This document shows, piece by piece, positions 27,137-37,708 of a stretch of 64,000 bases of DNA. Source of the stretch: Paracoccaceae bacterium (GTDB taxonomy: Bacteria > Pseudomonadota > Alphaproteobacteria > Rhodobacterales > Rhodobacteraceae); assembly GCA_018222585.1 (NCBI GenBank), contig JAAFAB010000003.1, forward strand, positions 1 to 64,000, in the 5' to 3' direction. Under the pieces are notes generated by a model, which saw nothing but the letters and a program-made list of their open reading frames with translations, ran no database searches and was not told where the DNA came from. The stretch's first letter is position 1, and each line of letters begins with the position of its first letter. Made by a program: the position numbers and the translations under genes.

Positions 27137-29947
27137 TCAGTGCGCCTCGGCCCAGTTGGCGCCGCGTCCGGCGTCGACGACCAGCGGCACGTCCAGTTTC
27201 ACCGCCGGATCGGCGGCGCCTTCCATGACCGCGCGCGCCGCCTTGATCACCTCGTCCTCGGCGCCCGCTTCGACCTCGAAGACCAGTTCGTCGTGGACCT
27301 GCAGCAGCATCTTGGCGGGCAGCTTGGCAATCGCTTCGGGCATTCGGATCATCGCCCGGCGGATGATATCCGCCGCCGTGCCCTGGATCGGCGCGTTGAT
27401 CGCCGCGCGCTTGGCGAAACCGGCGCGGGGGCCCTTGGCCGCAATCTCGGGCGTGTGGATCTTCCGCCCGAACAGCGTCTGGACGTAGAGGTTCGACTTG
27501 GCGAACTCGGTCGTCTCGTCCATGTATTCGCGGATACCGGGGAAGCGCTCGAAGTAGCGGTCGATGAAGCCCTGGGCCTCGGCCCGCGGGATGCGCAGGT
27601 TGCGCGCCAGACCAAAGCCCGAGATGCCGTAGATCACGCCGAAGTTGATCGCCTTGGCCTGCCGGCGCACCTCCGAGGTCATCTCGTTCAGCGGCACGCC
27701 GAACATCTCGGACGCGGTGGCGGCGTGGATGTCCTGCCCCTCGTGGAAGGCCTGTTTCAACGCCTCGATCCCCGCCACATGGGCCAGGATGCGCAATTCG
27801 ATCTGGGAATAGTCGAGCGACAGCAGGACCTTGCCTTCAGGCGCCACGAAGGCTTCGCGGATGCGGCGGCCTTCTTCCGAACGCACCGGAATGTTCTGCA
27901 GGTTCGGATCGGTCGAGGCCATGCGGCCCGTGTTCGCGCCTGTCTGCACGTAGGAGGTATGCACCCGCCCGGTCTCGGGGTTGATGTGCTCCTGCAGCGC
28001 GTCCGTATAGGTCGATTTCAGCTTCGACAGCTGGCGCCAGTCCAGCACCCGTGCGGGCAGCTCATGTTCGGTCGCCAGGTCTTCCAGGATATCGGCCCCG
28101 GTGGCATAGGCGCCGGTCTTGCCCTTCTTGCCGCCGGGCAGGGACATCTTGTCGAAGAGGATCTCGCCCAGCTGCTTGGGGCTGCCCACGTTGAAGCTTT
28201 CCCCCGCCAGCTCGTGGATCTCGGATTCAAGCTGCGCCATCTTCTGGGAAAAGGCATTGGACATGCGCGACAGCGTATCGCGGTCGACCTGCACGCCGTG
28301 CATCTCCATCTCGGCCAGCACGGGCGAGAGGGGACGCTCCAGCGTCTCGTAGACCGTCGTCACCTTCTCGCGGTGCAGGCGCGGCTTCAGCACCTGCCAG
28401 AGGCGCAGGGTGATATCGGCATCCTCGGCGGCATAGCGGGTGGCCTTGTCGATCGGCACCCGGTCGAAGGTGATCATCGCCTTGCCCGAACCCAGCAACT
28501 CCTTGATCGGAATGGGAACATGGTCGAGATACCGCTCCGAGAGCGTATCCATCCCGTGTCCATGCAGACCCGCATTCAGCGCGTAGGAGATCAGCATCGT
28601 GTCATCGAAGGGCGCCACGTTGATCCCGTAACGCTTCAGGATCTTGGCGTCGTATTTCATGTTCTGGCCGATCTTCAGGACGGCATCGTCCTCCAGCACC
28701 GGTTTCAGCATGTCGAGGGCCTGGGTCAGCGGCATCTGCCCCTCGGCCAGCTCGTCATTACCGAACAGGCCCCCGGATTCGCCCTCGGCCTTGTGGGTCA
28801 GCGGGATGTAGCAGGCCGTGCCTGCATCGACACAGAGGCAGATGCCGACGAGATCGACGCGCATCTCGTCCAGCCCTGTCGTTTCGGTATCCACCGCCAC
28901 ATGGCCGACCTCGCGGATACGGTCGATCCAGCGGGCCAGCGCCTCGGCATCGCGGACGGTCTCGTAGGCATCGGGGTTGATCGCGGGCGCGTCCGGCACA
29001 CTGTCCTCGACGGCGCCGGTGCCGGCGGAAACCTCGGGCTCGGGCACGCTGGGGGCCTCGACGCCCAGACCTTCGGCGATACGCTTGGTCAGCGTACGGA
29101 ATTCCATCTTGGCGAGGAAGGGCAGCAGCACCTCGGGATCGGGGTCCTTCACCTCGAGGTCGTCCAGGGTGAAACCCAGCGGCGTGTTGCAATCCAGCGT
29201 GACCAGCTTCTTCGACAGCTCGATCTGTTCGCGCTTCTCGATCAGGGTCTGGCGGCGCTTGGGCTGCTTGATCTCTTCGGCGCGGTCCAGCAGCTCTTCC
29301 AGAGAGCCAAATTCGTTGATCAGCAGCGCCGCCGTCTTGATCCCGATGCCCGGCGCGCCCGGCACGTTATCGACCGAATCCCCGGCCAGCGCCTGCACGT
29401 CGATCACCCGGTTCGGCGCCACGCCGAACTTCGCCTCGACCCCCTCGACGTCAATGCGGACGTTCTTCATTGCATCCAGCATCTCGACCCCGTCGCCAAC
29501 CAGCTGCATCAGGTCCTTGTCCGAGCTGATGATGGTGACGCGCCCGCCCGCATCACGGGCCTGGCAAGAGAGCGTGGCGATGATGTCATCGGCCTCGTAG
29601 CCCTCGATTTCCTCGCAGGCGATGTTGAAGGCGCGGGTCGCCTCACGGGTCAACGGCATCTGCGGGCGCAGGTCCTCGGGCATGGCCTCGCGGTTGGCCT
29701 TGTAGAGATCGTAAAGATCGTTGCGGAAGGTATGGCTGCCCTTGTCGAAGATCACGGCGACATGGGTCGGCGCATCGGGGCCGGAGTTCCCTTCGACGTA
29801 ACGGTGCAGCATGTTGCAGAAGCCCGAGACGGCACCGATCGGCAGCCCGTCCGACTTCCGGGTGAGCGGCGGCAGCGCGTGGTAGGCGCGGAAGATGAAG
29901 GCCGATCCGTCGATCAGGTGAAGGTGGCAGCCCTTGCCGAAACTCAT
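27137..29947 (-). CDS. polA: DNA polymerase I
   Basis: The 936-residue protein has all three domains in order. The 5'-3' exonuclease (about 1-290) has DGSAFIFRAYHALPP. The 3'-5' exonuclease (about 340-530) keeps the active acidic VDTETTGLD. The polymerase domain (about 560-936) has DYSQIELRILAH, RRQAKAINFGVIYG and QVHDELVFEV. It fills gaps and removes RNA primers in repair and Okazaki-fragment processing. I use the Met at 29947 (MSFGKGCHLHLIDGSAFIF) because the residues before it are not conserved. Confidence 0.97.
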   Translation of the reverse strand: MSFGKGCHLHLIDGSAFIFRAYHALPPLTRKSDGLPIGAVSGFCNMLHRYVEGNSGPDAPTHVAVIFDKGSHTFRNDLYDLYKANREAMPEDLRPQMPLTREATRAFNIACEEIEGYEADDIIATLSCQARDAGGRVTIISSDKDLMQLVGDGVEMLDAMKNVRIDVEGVEAKFGVAPNRVIDVQALAGDSVDNVPGAPGIGIKTAALLINEFGSLEELLDRAEEIKQPKRRQTLIEKREQIELSKKLVTLDCNTPLGFTLDDLEVKDPDPEVLLPFLAKMEFRTLTKRIAEGLGVEAPSVPEPEVSAGTGAVEDSVPDAPAINPDAYETVRDAEALARWIDRIREVGHVAVDTETTGLDEMRVDLVGICLCVDAGTACYIPLTHKAEGESGGLFGNDELAEGQMPLTQALDMLKPVLEDDAVLKIGQNMKYDAKILKRYGINVAPFDDTMLISYALNAGLHGHGMDTLSERYLDHVPIPIKELLGSGKAMITFDRVPIDKATRYAAEDADITLRLWQVLKPRLHREKVTTVYETLERPLSPVLAEMEMHGVQVDRDTLSRMSNAFSQKMAQLESEIHELAGESFNVGSPKQLGEILFDKMSLPGGKKGKTGAYATGADILEDLATEHELPARVLDWRQLSKLKSTYTDALQEHINPETGRVHTSYVQTGANTGRMASTDPNLQNIPVRSEEGRRIREAFVAPEGKVLLSLDYSQIELRILAHVAGIEALKQAFHEGQDIHAATASEMFGVPLNEMTSEVRRQAKAINFGVIYGISGFGLARNLRIPRAEAQGFIDRYFERFPGIREYMDETTEFAKSNLYVQTLFGRKIHTPEIAAKGPRAGFAKRAAINAPIQGTAADIIRRAMIRMPEAIAKLPAKMLLQVHDELVFEVEAGAEDEVIKAARAVMEGAADPAVKLDVPLVVDAGRGANWAEAH

Positions 29948-30024
29948 GTGTCTATCCCCGGTTGCTTGGGGCTCAGATGTGCCATGAAGCGCCGGCCGGG
30001 GAAAGCTGGTTGTCACGCCATTCC

Positions 30025-32067
30025 CTAGTTCAGGCGGATCGAGGCCCGGGCAGAGCGGCCCTCGGCATCGACCACGGTCACATCGGCGAAACCGGGGCCG
30101 GGCGCGGGCAGCAGCGCCTCGGCGCGGCGCTGGCCGGTCAGCACCGGGGCGCCGTTCAGCAGCCAGGTGAACGGCGGCCGGCCCCGGTCGACGCGCACCG
30201 GCAGGTCGGCGGCACCGATCTCCAGCAGCGCCCCGTCAGGCGGGAAGGCCAGTTGCGGCGCCTCCGGGTCACGCGGGGCGGCGCCCCGGCGGCGGAAGTG
30301 GCGCAGCGGCGGCGGCAGCTCGGCATTGGTGACCAGAAGTACCTCGCGCGGCGGGGCGGGCAGCGGTTCGGTCGTCGGCGCGATGCGCTGGAACGCCCGG
30401 AACAGCAGCGGCGCGGCCAGGTCGGCGCCAAAGGCCCCCGGCACCGGCGTGCCATCCGGGCGCCCGATCCACACCCCGACCACATGCGCGCCGTCAAAGC
30501 CGATGGCCCAGGCATCGCGGTGCCCGTAGGAGGTGCCGGTCTTCCAGGCGATCTCGCCGCGCGGACCGCCCTCGGGCGGGGTCAGACCCGCCAGGATATG
30601 CCCGACCTGCCAGGCCGCCGCCGCCGAGGCCAGGCGACCGGACGCTTCGGCATGGTCACCCATACGCCAGTGCAGGGGCATCGCCTGCCCGCCCCGCGCC
30701 AGCCCGCCGTAGAGCGTCACGAGATCCTCCAGCGTCACCCCCAGACCGCCAAGCGAGATCGCCAGCCCCGGCACCCCACCGGGCAGCTCGGCCTCCACGC
30801 CGCCCCGCCGCAGCGCGGCCATGACATTGGCCGGGCCAAGCGCCTCGGTCAGCGAGACCACGGGCAGGTTCAGCGACAGCTGAAGCGCCTCGCGCACCGG
30901 CACCGGGCCGCGGAAGTGGCCGTCGAAATTCACCGGCCGATAGCCCGAGAAATCGGTGGCGCGGTCGTCGATCATGGTCTCGGGATGGGCCAGGCCCCGG
31001 TCGAAGGCCAGCGCGTAGATCAGCGGTTTCAGCGTCGAGCCGGGCGAGCGCAGGGCCCGCGTCATGTCGACAAACCCCTGCCCCTGCGCGGAAAATCCGC
31101 GCGAGCCGACAGAGGCCAGCATCGCCCCGCTGCGGTGGTCGGCGACAAGGATCGCCATCGACAGTTCCGACTGGCGGCCCTGCAGCGCCTCGGCAGCCAG
31201 GGTTTCAAGCTGGGCCTGTAGGCCCGCATCAAGCGTCAGGTCGTGGCGCAGGGTGTCGGGATCTTCCGCCCGGGCTCGGTCTGTCAGGTGCGGCGCCAGC
31301 GCGGGGAAGGGTTTGCGTGCCCTTGGCACCGAGTCCAGGCGCGCGGCGGCGGCGGTCTCGGCGTCGATCACGCCTGACTGAACCATGCGGCCCAGCACGC
31401 GGTCACGGGCCGCCTGGGCGGCCAGCGGATCGCGGTCGGGCCGACGTGCCTCGGGGGATTGCGGCAGGGCGACCAGCAGCGCGGCCTCGGCGGGGGTCAG
31501 CCGGGTGGGCTCCTTGCCGAAATAGGCCAGGGTGGCGGCGCGGATCCCCTCAAGGTTGCCCCCCATGGGCGCCAGCGTCAGGTAGAGCGACAGGATCTGC
31601 GCCTTGCTCATCCGCCGTTCCAGCGCCAGCGCCAGGCGGGCCTGGCGCAGCTTGCCGGACCACGCCCCGGTGCCGCTGTGTTCCAGCAGGCGCGCCACCT
31701 GCATGGTCAGGGTCGAGCCTCCCGAAACAACCTCTCCGTGCCGCAGCGCCTGCCAACCGGCCCGCAGGATGGCGCGGGGATCCACCCCCGCATGGACCCC
31801 GAACCGCCGGTCCTCGTAGGCCTGCAACATGGCGAGGTAGAGCCGGTCCACCCCGGCGCTGTCGAGGTCGAGTCGCCAGCGACCATCCTCGACCGTATAG
31901 GCCCGCAGCAGGGCGCCGTCCGCCGCCCGCATCTCGACCGAGCGGGCGGGGGACAGGGCCGGCAGCTCCGTCGCATCGACCCAGCGGTCCAGCCCGTCGC
32001 GCGCCACCGCGCCGCCCCAGAGGGCCAGCGCGAGCGCCAGCAGGCCTGAGGCGGCGCGAGACATCAT
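30025..32067 (-). CDS. pbpC: Penicillin-binding protein 1C
   Basis: The 680-residue bifunctional PBP has an N-terminal membrane anchor, a GT51 transglycosylase domain (EDRRFGVHAGVDP, GGSTLTMQVARL) and a transpeptidase domain with SPGSTLKP (SxxK), SLN and KTGTSYG. A C-terminal BiPBP_C domain of about 90 residues follows. It polymerises and crosslinks peptidoglycan in the periplasm. Its start overlaps the stop of the alpha-2-macroglobulin gene by four bases, the standard pairing in Gram-negative bacteria. No motif is lost. Confidence 0.95.
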   Translation of the reverse strand: MMSRAASGLLALALALWGGAVARDGLDRWVDATELPALSPARSVEMRAADGALLRAYTVEDGRWRLDLDSAGVDRLYLAMLQAYEDRRFGVHAGVDPRAILRAGWQALRHGEVVSGGSTLTMQVARLLEHSGTGAWSGKLRQARLALALERRMSKAQILSLYLTLAPMGGNLEGIRAATLAYFGKEPTRLTPAEAALLVALPQSPEARRPDRDPLAAQAARDRVLGRMVQSGVIDAETAAAARLDSVPRARKPFPALAPHLTDRARAEDPDTLRHDLTLDAGLQAQLETLAAEALQGRQSELSMAILVADHRSGAMLASVGSRGFSAQGQGFVDMTRALRSPGSTLKPLIYALAFDRGLAHPETMIDDRATDFSGYRPVNFDGHFRGPVPVREALQLSLNLPVVSLTEALGPANVMAALRRGGVEAELPGGVPGLAISLGGLGVTLEDLVTLYGGLARGGQAMPLHWRMGDHAEASGRLASAAAAWQVGHILAGLTPPEGGPRGEIAWKTGTSYGHRDAWAIGFDGAHVVGVWIGRPDGTPVPGAFGADLAAPLLFRAFQRIAPTTEPLPAPPREVLLVTNAELPPPLRHFRRRGAAPRDPEAPQLAFPPDGALLEIGAADLPVRVDRGRPPFTWLLNGAPVLTGQRRAEALLPAPGPGFADVTVVDAEGRSARASIRLN

Positions 32068-35000
32068 TCGACGACCGAAATCCGCGTCTCGCCGGTGTTG
32101 GCACGGTACTGCGGACGGTACATGTCCTCGAGCGAGGCGGCGGGCAGCAGGTAGTCACCGGGCGTCACCGCGCGCACCACGTAGGCCAGCGTGAAGCTGT
32201 CGTCCGAGCGCCAGTCGACGGCGGCCAGGAAGCGGTCGCTGCGGAACTCGGCCATCTCTGGCTCGACGGTGTCGGCCCACTCCAGCTCTCCCATGTCGCC
32301 CGAGCGCAGCAGGCTGGGGTTGTCGATCTGGAAGCCCGCCGGCAGCGGATCCGAGACCATCAGCCGGGCACCGGTCTTCTCGAAGGGCGTGACCCGCAGC
32401 ATCGCCACCAGACGGGTGCCGACGGAAACCCCGTCGGGAGAGACCTGCCGACCCTCGGTCGTGTAGTAACTCCGTTCGATGGCGTATCCATAGCCGCCCC
32501 GTTCCAGCGGCCCCTCGGGCACGCCGATGGTGGTCAGGGTCAGGTCAGCCTGTGCCGCGCCCTCGTTGCGGATCGCCGCGGGCGTCAGTGCGTTGCCGCG
32601 CAGGGTGCGGATCATCGGCCCCTCGACCGGCGCGCCATCGACCGACAGCCCCGCCGTCGCCGGATCGCCGATCAGCGCATCGGCGGCCATCAGCGTCCAG
32701 GCGCTTTCCTGCGTCGAGAGCGGCCCCTCGACAGCCGAGAGCCGCGCCAGAAGCGCTTGCCGGTCAATGGCTTGAGAACCCGCCTCGACGGCCAGCGTCA
32801 GCATCCCCGCCGCATCGCGCAGCGAGGTGCCGAAGTCGGCGCGGATCACCCGCTCGGCGTCGGACAGCGCGGGCGCCAGCAGCGCCTGGGCACGGGCGAA
32901 CATGGCATCGGCGCGCGGCTGGTCGCCGTACATCGCCAGGGCCGCGCCCAGTTGCGCCGCCGCCATCGGGGTGCCGAAATCACCCCCCTTCACATCCGCA
33001 TAGTAGCGCAGATCGCCCATCGAGGCCTCGCCCTCGCGCGCCAGGACCATCAGCTGATAGGCCAGCGCCTCGCCGCCGCCGTTGATCTCGGCGGTGAAAT
33101 CCGGGGCGTAGTTGACGAGGTTGCGCAGGTTCTCGACCGCGCGGGTGAAGGCCTGATCCGGCACCTCGTAGCCCGCCAGCCGGGCCCGCGACAGGAAGTC
33201 GGTCACATAGGCATCCAGCCAGGAGGTGCCGCCGCCGCCCGACCAAAGCCGGAAGGCGCCATCGGCGCGCTGGCGCGCAAGCACCTGGTCGATGGCCAGT
33301 TCCATACGCTCGCGCACCTTCGCCTGGGTGACGAGGCCCATGCTTTCGGCCACCGGCGCCAGCGACAGCAGCGGCATGGCCTTCGAGGTGATCTGCTCGG
33401 TGCAGCCGTAGGGATAGCGGTCGAGCACCGAGAGCACGCCCGGCACGTCCAGACGCGCCAGCGGCCCGGCCGAGATCACCGCATGGGCGGTGTCGGTGTC
33501 GAAGCCGTCGAAGGCCTCGCCATCCAGGGTGAAGGTCGCGCCGGGCGCCAGGGCGAAGCGTTGCGTGCGCGAAACCTCGGGCGTGTTGCGCCGCACCGGC
33601 AGGGTCAGCGCCCTGGTCAGGACGGTGCCGTCCGGTGTGGTCAGCGAGACCTCGACCGGGTAGTCGCCGACCGCCCCGGCCGAGACCGGCACCCGGAAGC
33701 GCGCGCTTTCCTGCTGGCCCAGGTCGAAGCCGCCGGGCAGCGCGCCCAGCTCAAGCCCCGGGGCCGAGACGGCAAGCTGCATCCGGCCCGTGGGCCCCTC
33801 TGTATGGGTCACCTCCAGCAGTAGGCTGGAGCGATCCCCCGGCGCCAGGAAGTTGGGCAGCGAGGCGGTGACGACCACCGGGTCGCGCACCAGCAGGTCC
33901 TGGCTGGCAGCGCCGACACCGGTCTTGCTCCAGGCGATGGCGACAAGGCGCAGGGTGCCGTTGAAGGCGGGGATGTCGAAGGTGCCGGCGGCCTTGCCCT
34001 CGGCATCGACAGGGATCGGCCCGGAGAACCATGTCACCAGCTCTTCCGTCGGCGGCGGAGAGGCGAAACCGCCGCCGCCCGCCGCATCCCCGCCCGAGCG
34101 GATACGCCCCATCTCGCCCTGCCCGGGGTCGATCAGGCGACCGTAGAGATCGCGGATCTCCATGCCCAGACGGCGCTGGCCGAAGTAGTGTCCCTGCGGG
34201 TCGGGCACCTTGAAGTTGGTCAGGTTGAGAATGCCCAGATCGACCGCGGCGAGGGTCACATAGGCCTGTTCCCCCTCGACCCCGCCCGACACCTGCACCT
34301 CGGCGGTGAAGGGGGCGCGGGGATCGGCCCGGTCGGCGCTGGTGAAGCTGACGCTGAGCGCCTTTGCCCCGGGATCCACCGCCGTATAGTCGAGGCCGAG
34401 CGCGCGGGCCGGGTTGTGCCCTGCCGCAAGGTCCATCGGACGCAGCACGGTGGCGGTGACATAGGCGCCGGCGCCCCAGTCCTCGGTGACCTCCAGCGGA
34501 ACGATGTTCTCGCCCTCGCTGACCTCGACGACCTGCATGTCGATCAGCCGGTTGGACATGACCGAGACCAGCGCCGTGCCCGCGTAGCGCGGGACAAGGC
34601 GCAGTTCTGCGGTATCGCCGGGGCGGTAACTTTCGGCGTTCAGGGACAGCTCCAGCGTGTCGGGCGTGGCCGAGGTATCGGCGGGAACATACCATCCCGC
34701 ATAGAACTCCATCGAGGCGGCGGTGCGGTCATCCGTTGTGCTCTCGACGACCAGTTCGTAGCGGCCCCAGTCGACCGGCGCCGAGACCGTGACCGGATCG
34801 GCGCCAAGCTGCGCGATGCCCGAGGCGACCTCGGTGCGGGTGGTGAAGCTCTCCCACTCCCAGTTGCCCCACTGGTTGTACCACTGGTAGCGGGTGGTGA
34901 CGCGGTTCAGGCGCCAGGCGACTTCGGTCTCCGCCGGTTGCAGCGCGGGGTCCAGGGCGATCAGCCGGAAAGCGGCCTCGGTACCCTCGGGGACCACGTC

Positions 35001-37553
35001 GTCGAACTCGGGGCGGATGCCGAGGAAGGGTTCGGCAGGTAGGACGGTTTCGCTCAGCCGCCGCTCTATCGGGCGGCCCGAGCCTTCCAGCACCTGGGTC
35101 GTCAGGGTCATCTGCATCGGCATCGGCACGTCCTGCCGGTAGTCCTCGAAGAGCACCGGCAGCTCGACCTGCCCCTGCGGGTCCGTGCTCACCTGGTCGA
35201 AATAGAAGCGCCGGCGTTCGGTCTCGGCGTCATGACGGCCGAAGCGATAGCCCGGGAAGGCCTCCAGCCGCGAGGCAGATTCCAGCAGGTAGCTGCCCGA
35301 GACCGCCAGATCGGCCGCCGGCGCCCCGAAGAGGTAACGCGCCTCGACCGACAGCCCGCGCGCGTCCAGCAGCGTCATCGCGCCATCACCCGACAGCGAC
35401 AGCTCGGCGTCGATGCGTTCGGGCAGGAAATCCTCGACCAGCACCGAGTCCGAGGCCAGCGCGGGCGCCTCCAGATCCGACTTCAGCGCGATCCGCCACG
35501 AGCCGCGCGGCACCGTGGTGCCCACCGGGAAGGCGAAGACATAACCGCCCGCATCACCAGACGTCACTGTCTTGCGGGCATATTCCACCCCGTCGGGGCG
35601 GGTCAGGATGGCGGTGACGGGCAGGTCCGGGATCGCCTCGGCGGTGCCGTTGCGGGCCAGGGCGGTGATGTGGATCACCTCTCCGGCGCGATAGGCGCCC
35701 CGGTCCGTGGCCAGGAACATGTCGATGGCGCCGGCGGGCTCACGCCCCGCGACGCCCCGGTCCGACAGGTCGAAGGCCGGATCGCCGAGCGCCAGGAAGG
35801 ACATGTCTTCGGCCCCGTTGCGCGCCACCAGCAGGGCCGGTGCGCCGCCGCCGGTGCCCCGGGTCAGGCCGGGGGCGAAACGGGCATAGCCCTGCGCATC
35901 GGTCTGCGCCGTGCCCAGCACCGCGTTGGCCGCCGACAGCAGGGTCAGCTCGACCCCCTCGCGCGCCCCGGCATCGCCGAGGCCACGCACCACGGCGTGC
36001 AGACCATCCGTGCCCGAATAGGTCGACAGGCCAAGGTCGGTCAGCACGAACCACTGGGTCGCGGCGGGATAGTCGTATTCCTCTTTCCCCGGCACCCGGG
36101 CACGCAGGGCGTAGACACCCGGCGCCTGCCCCTCCAGCGCGCTGTCCATGGGCAGGCGGGTGGTGACCTCCTGGTTGCGGTCCTTGCGCACCTCGCCCTC
36201 GCCCTGCCAGATCTGCGTGGCAAGCTGGGTCGAGAACTCCTCCAGCTCCCACTCCGAGACCTGGCGGTTGAACATCTGGTCCTGGATGGCGCGGATCAGG
36301 TTGCGGTCGGTGACCTTGTAGAGCGTGAGATCCACCCGGTCGACGTTCACCGTCTCGATGGGAAGCGCCGCGCCGGCCCCCGAGGCCAGCACGTAGCCGC
36401 GCCCGGGGAAACGGACCTGCGGATCGCGGTCGGGGATCGAGATGCGCAGCTCGACGTCCCTGGCCAGCACCTCGCCGGACCGGGCGGGCAGGCCCTTGCG
36501 GAAGGTCACCGTGTAGCCCTCGCCATGGGCGCCGCCGATGACGCAGAGCCGGTTACCCTGCGGCTCGACCGCCATCGTGTCATCCGGCAGGCGCAGGTAG
36601 TCGGCGAAGTCGACGCCCTTGGCCAGCGGCGCCGAGAAATCGACGCAGGTGCGCGGCAGGGCGGCGTTGTGCTCGACCTCGTGGTCCTCGATGCGGAAGC
36701 CGTAGAGAGAGGCCGCGCGGTCGCGCAGCTCGGCGATCTCGCGGCGTGGCGACAGCTCGGCGGCGAGGTGCAGTGCCGGGATCATTGCCGGCCCCAGATC
36801 ATTGTCCTCGAAGGCCCGGGCCATGACGAAAAGCGCCTCGGCGCGGTCGGCCTCGGTCTCGGCGCGCAGGTAGGCGTTGATGGCGGCAGGCACGGCGCGG
36901 CGGTGGTAGGTGGCAACGCGATTGCCGTCCTCGCCCTCGGCCTGGCGCAGGACATCGGAATAGAGCGCCCAGTCGTCGCTGCGGTCAGAGGCGGCGGCCG
37001 CCGCCCCCGCATAGGGCGCGGCGAGCAGGAAATCGCCACTGCGGACCCGATCCAGCGCGCTGCTGCGCAGCGAAGCGGCCTCGGCATCGCCCGCCGTATG
37101 GAAGAAGGAGATTCGCAGCGCCACGTCGCGTGCGGTGGCGATCATCGAGTCACTGACGAAGTCGGAGATCTCGGCGCCCCGCTCGGCGGCCAGGTCACGG
37201 GCCGATTGCGGCACCGGGATCACCCGGGCCGAGAAGGCTCCGGCATAGCCGACACTGTCGCGGATCGAGGACTTGGGGAAACAGGAGTTGTTGCGCTGGT
37301 TGAAGGTCAGCCCGACGCAATTGTCATCGGCTAGGCAGGCGTTCCGACACGCGTCGACGGTGGTATCCAGAAGCTGTTGCAGGTCCGTGCCGGCGAAATC
37401 CGTGTCCGAGAAGACCTGCAACCGCTTCGTCGGCATGTAGGTATCTTCCTGCGCCAGCAGCGGCGGGGCGGCGACCCCCAGCAACACGGTGGCGAGGCCG
37501 GCGGCGACAGTTGCCAGAAATCGGGACGGAAATCGGGACGGAAACCGGGACAT
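32064..37553 (-). CDS. Bacterial alpha-2-macroglobulin family protein with N-terminal PAN/Apple-like domain
   Basis: The 1829-residue periplasmic protease trap has a signal peptide, a Cys-rich PAN/Apple-like segment (about 40-105), macroglobulin domains, and a thioester motif in YPYGCTEQ near residue 1380. Baited proteases break the bait region and become covalently caught. It is coupled to pbpC, which repairs the wall at breaches. The E. coli homologue is a lipoprotein, but here the signal peptide ends PPLLAQE with no lipobox Cys, so it may be soluble. The N-terminus contains a fourfold residue repeat (see the tandem repeat entry). Confidence 0.92.
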   Translation of the reverse strand: MSRFPSRFPSRFLATVAAGLATVLLGVAAPPLLAQEDTYMPTKRLQVFSDTDFAGTDLQQLLDTTVDACRNACLADDNCVGLTFNQRNNSCFPKSSIRDSVGYAGAFSARVIPVPQSARDLAAERGAEISDFVSDSMIATARDVALRISFFHTAGDAEAASLRSSALDRVRSGDFLLAAPYAGAAAAASDRSDDWALYSDVLRQAEGEDGNRVATYHRRAVPAAINAYLRAETEADRAEALFVMARAFEDNDLGPAMIPALHLAAELSPRREIAELRDRAASLYGFRIEDHEVEHNAALPRTCVDFSAPLAKGVDFADYLRLPDDTMAVEPQGNRLCVIGGAHGEGYTVTFRKGLPARSGEVLARDVELRISIPDRDPQVRFPGRGYVLASGAGAALPIETVNVDRVDLTLYKVTDRNLIRAIQDQMFNRQVSEWELEEFSTQLATQIWQGEGEVRKDRNQEVTTRLPMDSALEGQAPGVYALRARVPGKEEYDYPAATQWFVLTDLGLSTYSGTDGLHAVVRGLGDAGAREGVELTLLSAANAVLGTAQTDAQGYARFAPGLTRGTGGGAPALLVARNGAEDMSFLALGDPAFDLSDRGVAGREPAGAIDMFLATDRGAYRAGEVIHITALARNGTAEAIPDLPVTAILTRPDGVEYARKTVTSGDAGGYVFAFPVGTTVPRGSWRIALKSDLEAPALASDSVLVEDFLPERIDAELSLSGDGAMTLLDARGLSVEARYLFGAPAADLAVSGSYLLESASRLEAFPGYRFGRHDAETERRRFYFDQVSTDPQGQVELPVLFEDYRQDVPMPMQMTLTTQVLEGSGRPIERRLSETVLPAEPFLGIRPEFDDVVPEGTEAAFRLIALDPALQPAETEVAWRLNRVTTRYQWYNQWGNWEWESFTTRTEVASGIAQLGADPVTVSAPVDWGRYELVVESTTDDRTAASMEFYAGWYVPADTSATPDTLELSLNAESYRPGDTAELRLVPRYAGTALVSVMSNRLIDMQVVEVSEGENIVPLEVTEDWGAGAYVTATVLRPMDLAAGHNPARALGLDYTAVDPGAKALSVSFTSADRADPRAPFTAEVQVSGGVEGEQAYVTLAAVDLGILNLTNFKVPDPQGHYFGQRRLGMEIRDLYGRLIDPGQGEMGRIRSGGDAAGGGGFASPPPTEELVTWFSGPIPVDAEGKAAGTFDIPAFNGTLRLVAIAWSKTGVGAASQDLLVRDPVVVTASLPNFLAPGDRSSLLLEVTHTEGPTGRMQLAVSAPGLELGALPGGFDLGQQESARFRVPVSAGAVGDYPVEVSLTTPDGTVLTRALTLPVRRNTPEVSRTQRFALAPGATFTLDGEAFDGFDTDTAHAVISAGPLARLDVPGVLSVLDRYPYGCTEQITSKAMPLLSLAPVAESMGLVTQAKVRERMELAIDQVLARQRADGAFRLWSGGGGTSWLDAYVTDFLSRARLAGYEVPDQAFTRAVENLRNLVNYAPDFTAEINGGGEALAYQLMVLAREGEASMGDLRYYADVKGGDFGTPMAAAQLGAALAMYGDQPRADAMFARAQALLAPALSDAERVIRADFGTSLRDAAGMLTLAVEAGSQAIDRQALLARLSAVEGPLSTQESAWTLMAADALIGDPATAGLSVDGAPVEGPMIRTLRGNALTPAAIRNEGAAQADLTLTTIGVPEGPLERGGYGYAIERSYYTTEGRQVSPDGVSVGTRLVAMLRVTPFEKTGARLMVSDPLPAGFQIDNPSLLRSGDMGELEWADTVEPEMAEFRSDRFLAAVDWRSDDSFTLAYVVRAVTPGDYLLPAASLEDMYRPQYRANTGETRISVVE
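37517..37552. repeat. Three 12-bp tandem repeats at the start codon of the macroglobulin gene
   Basis: The unit GAAATCGGGACG occurs at 37517-37528 and 37529-37540, with a variant GAAACCGGGACA at 37541-37552. In the macroglobulin frame it encodes Ser-Arg-Phe-Pro repeats, giving MSRFPSRFPSRF. Copy number could change without a frameshift and would alter the basic n-region of the signal peptide. Confidence 0.8.
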
Positions 37554-37708
37554 GGGAAATCTCCTGCACTATGGCGCTAGGGTGCCCGTGGCCCCGGGGA
37601 AGGGCAAGGATTCCCTCCGGAGGCCGGCAGATCTAAACGGATTTTTCACCAATGCCCGACCAGTCTTGCCGGGGGCCGAAGGACGCGGCCCGCAACGGAG
37701 AACCGGCG

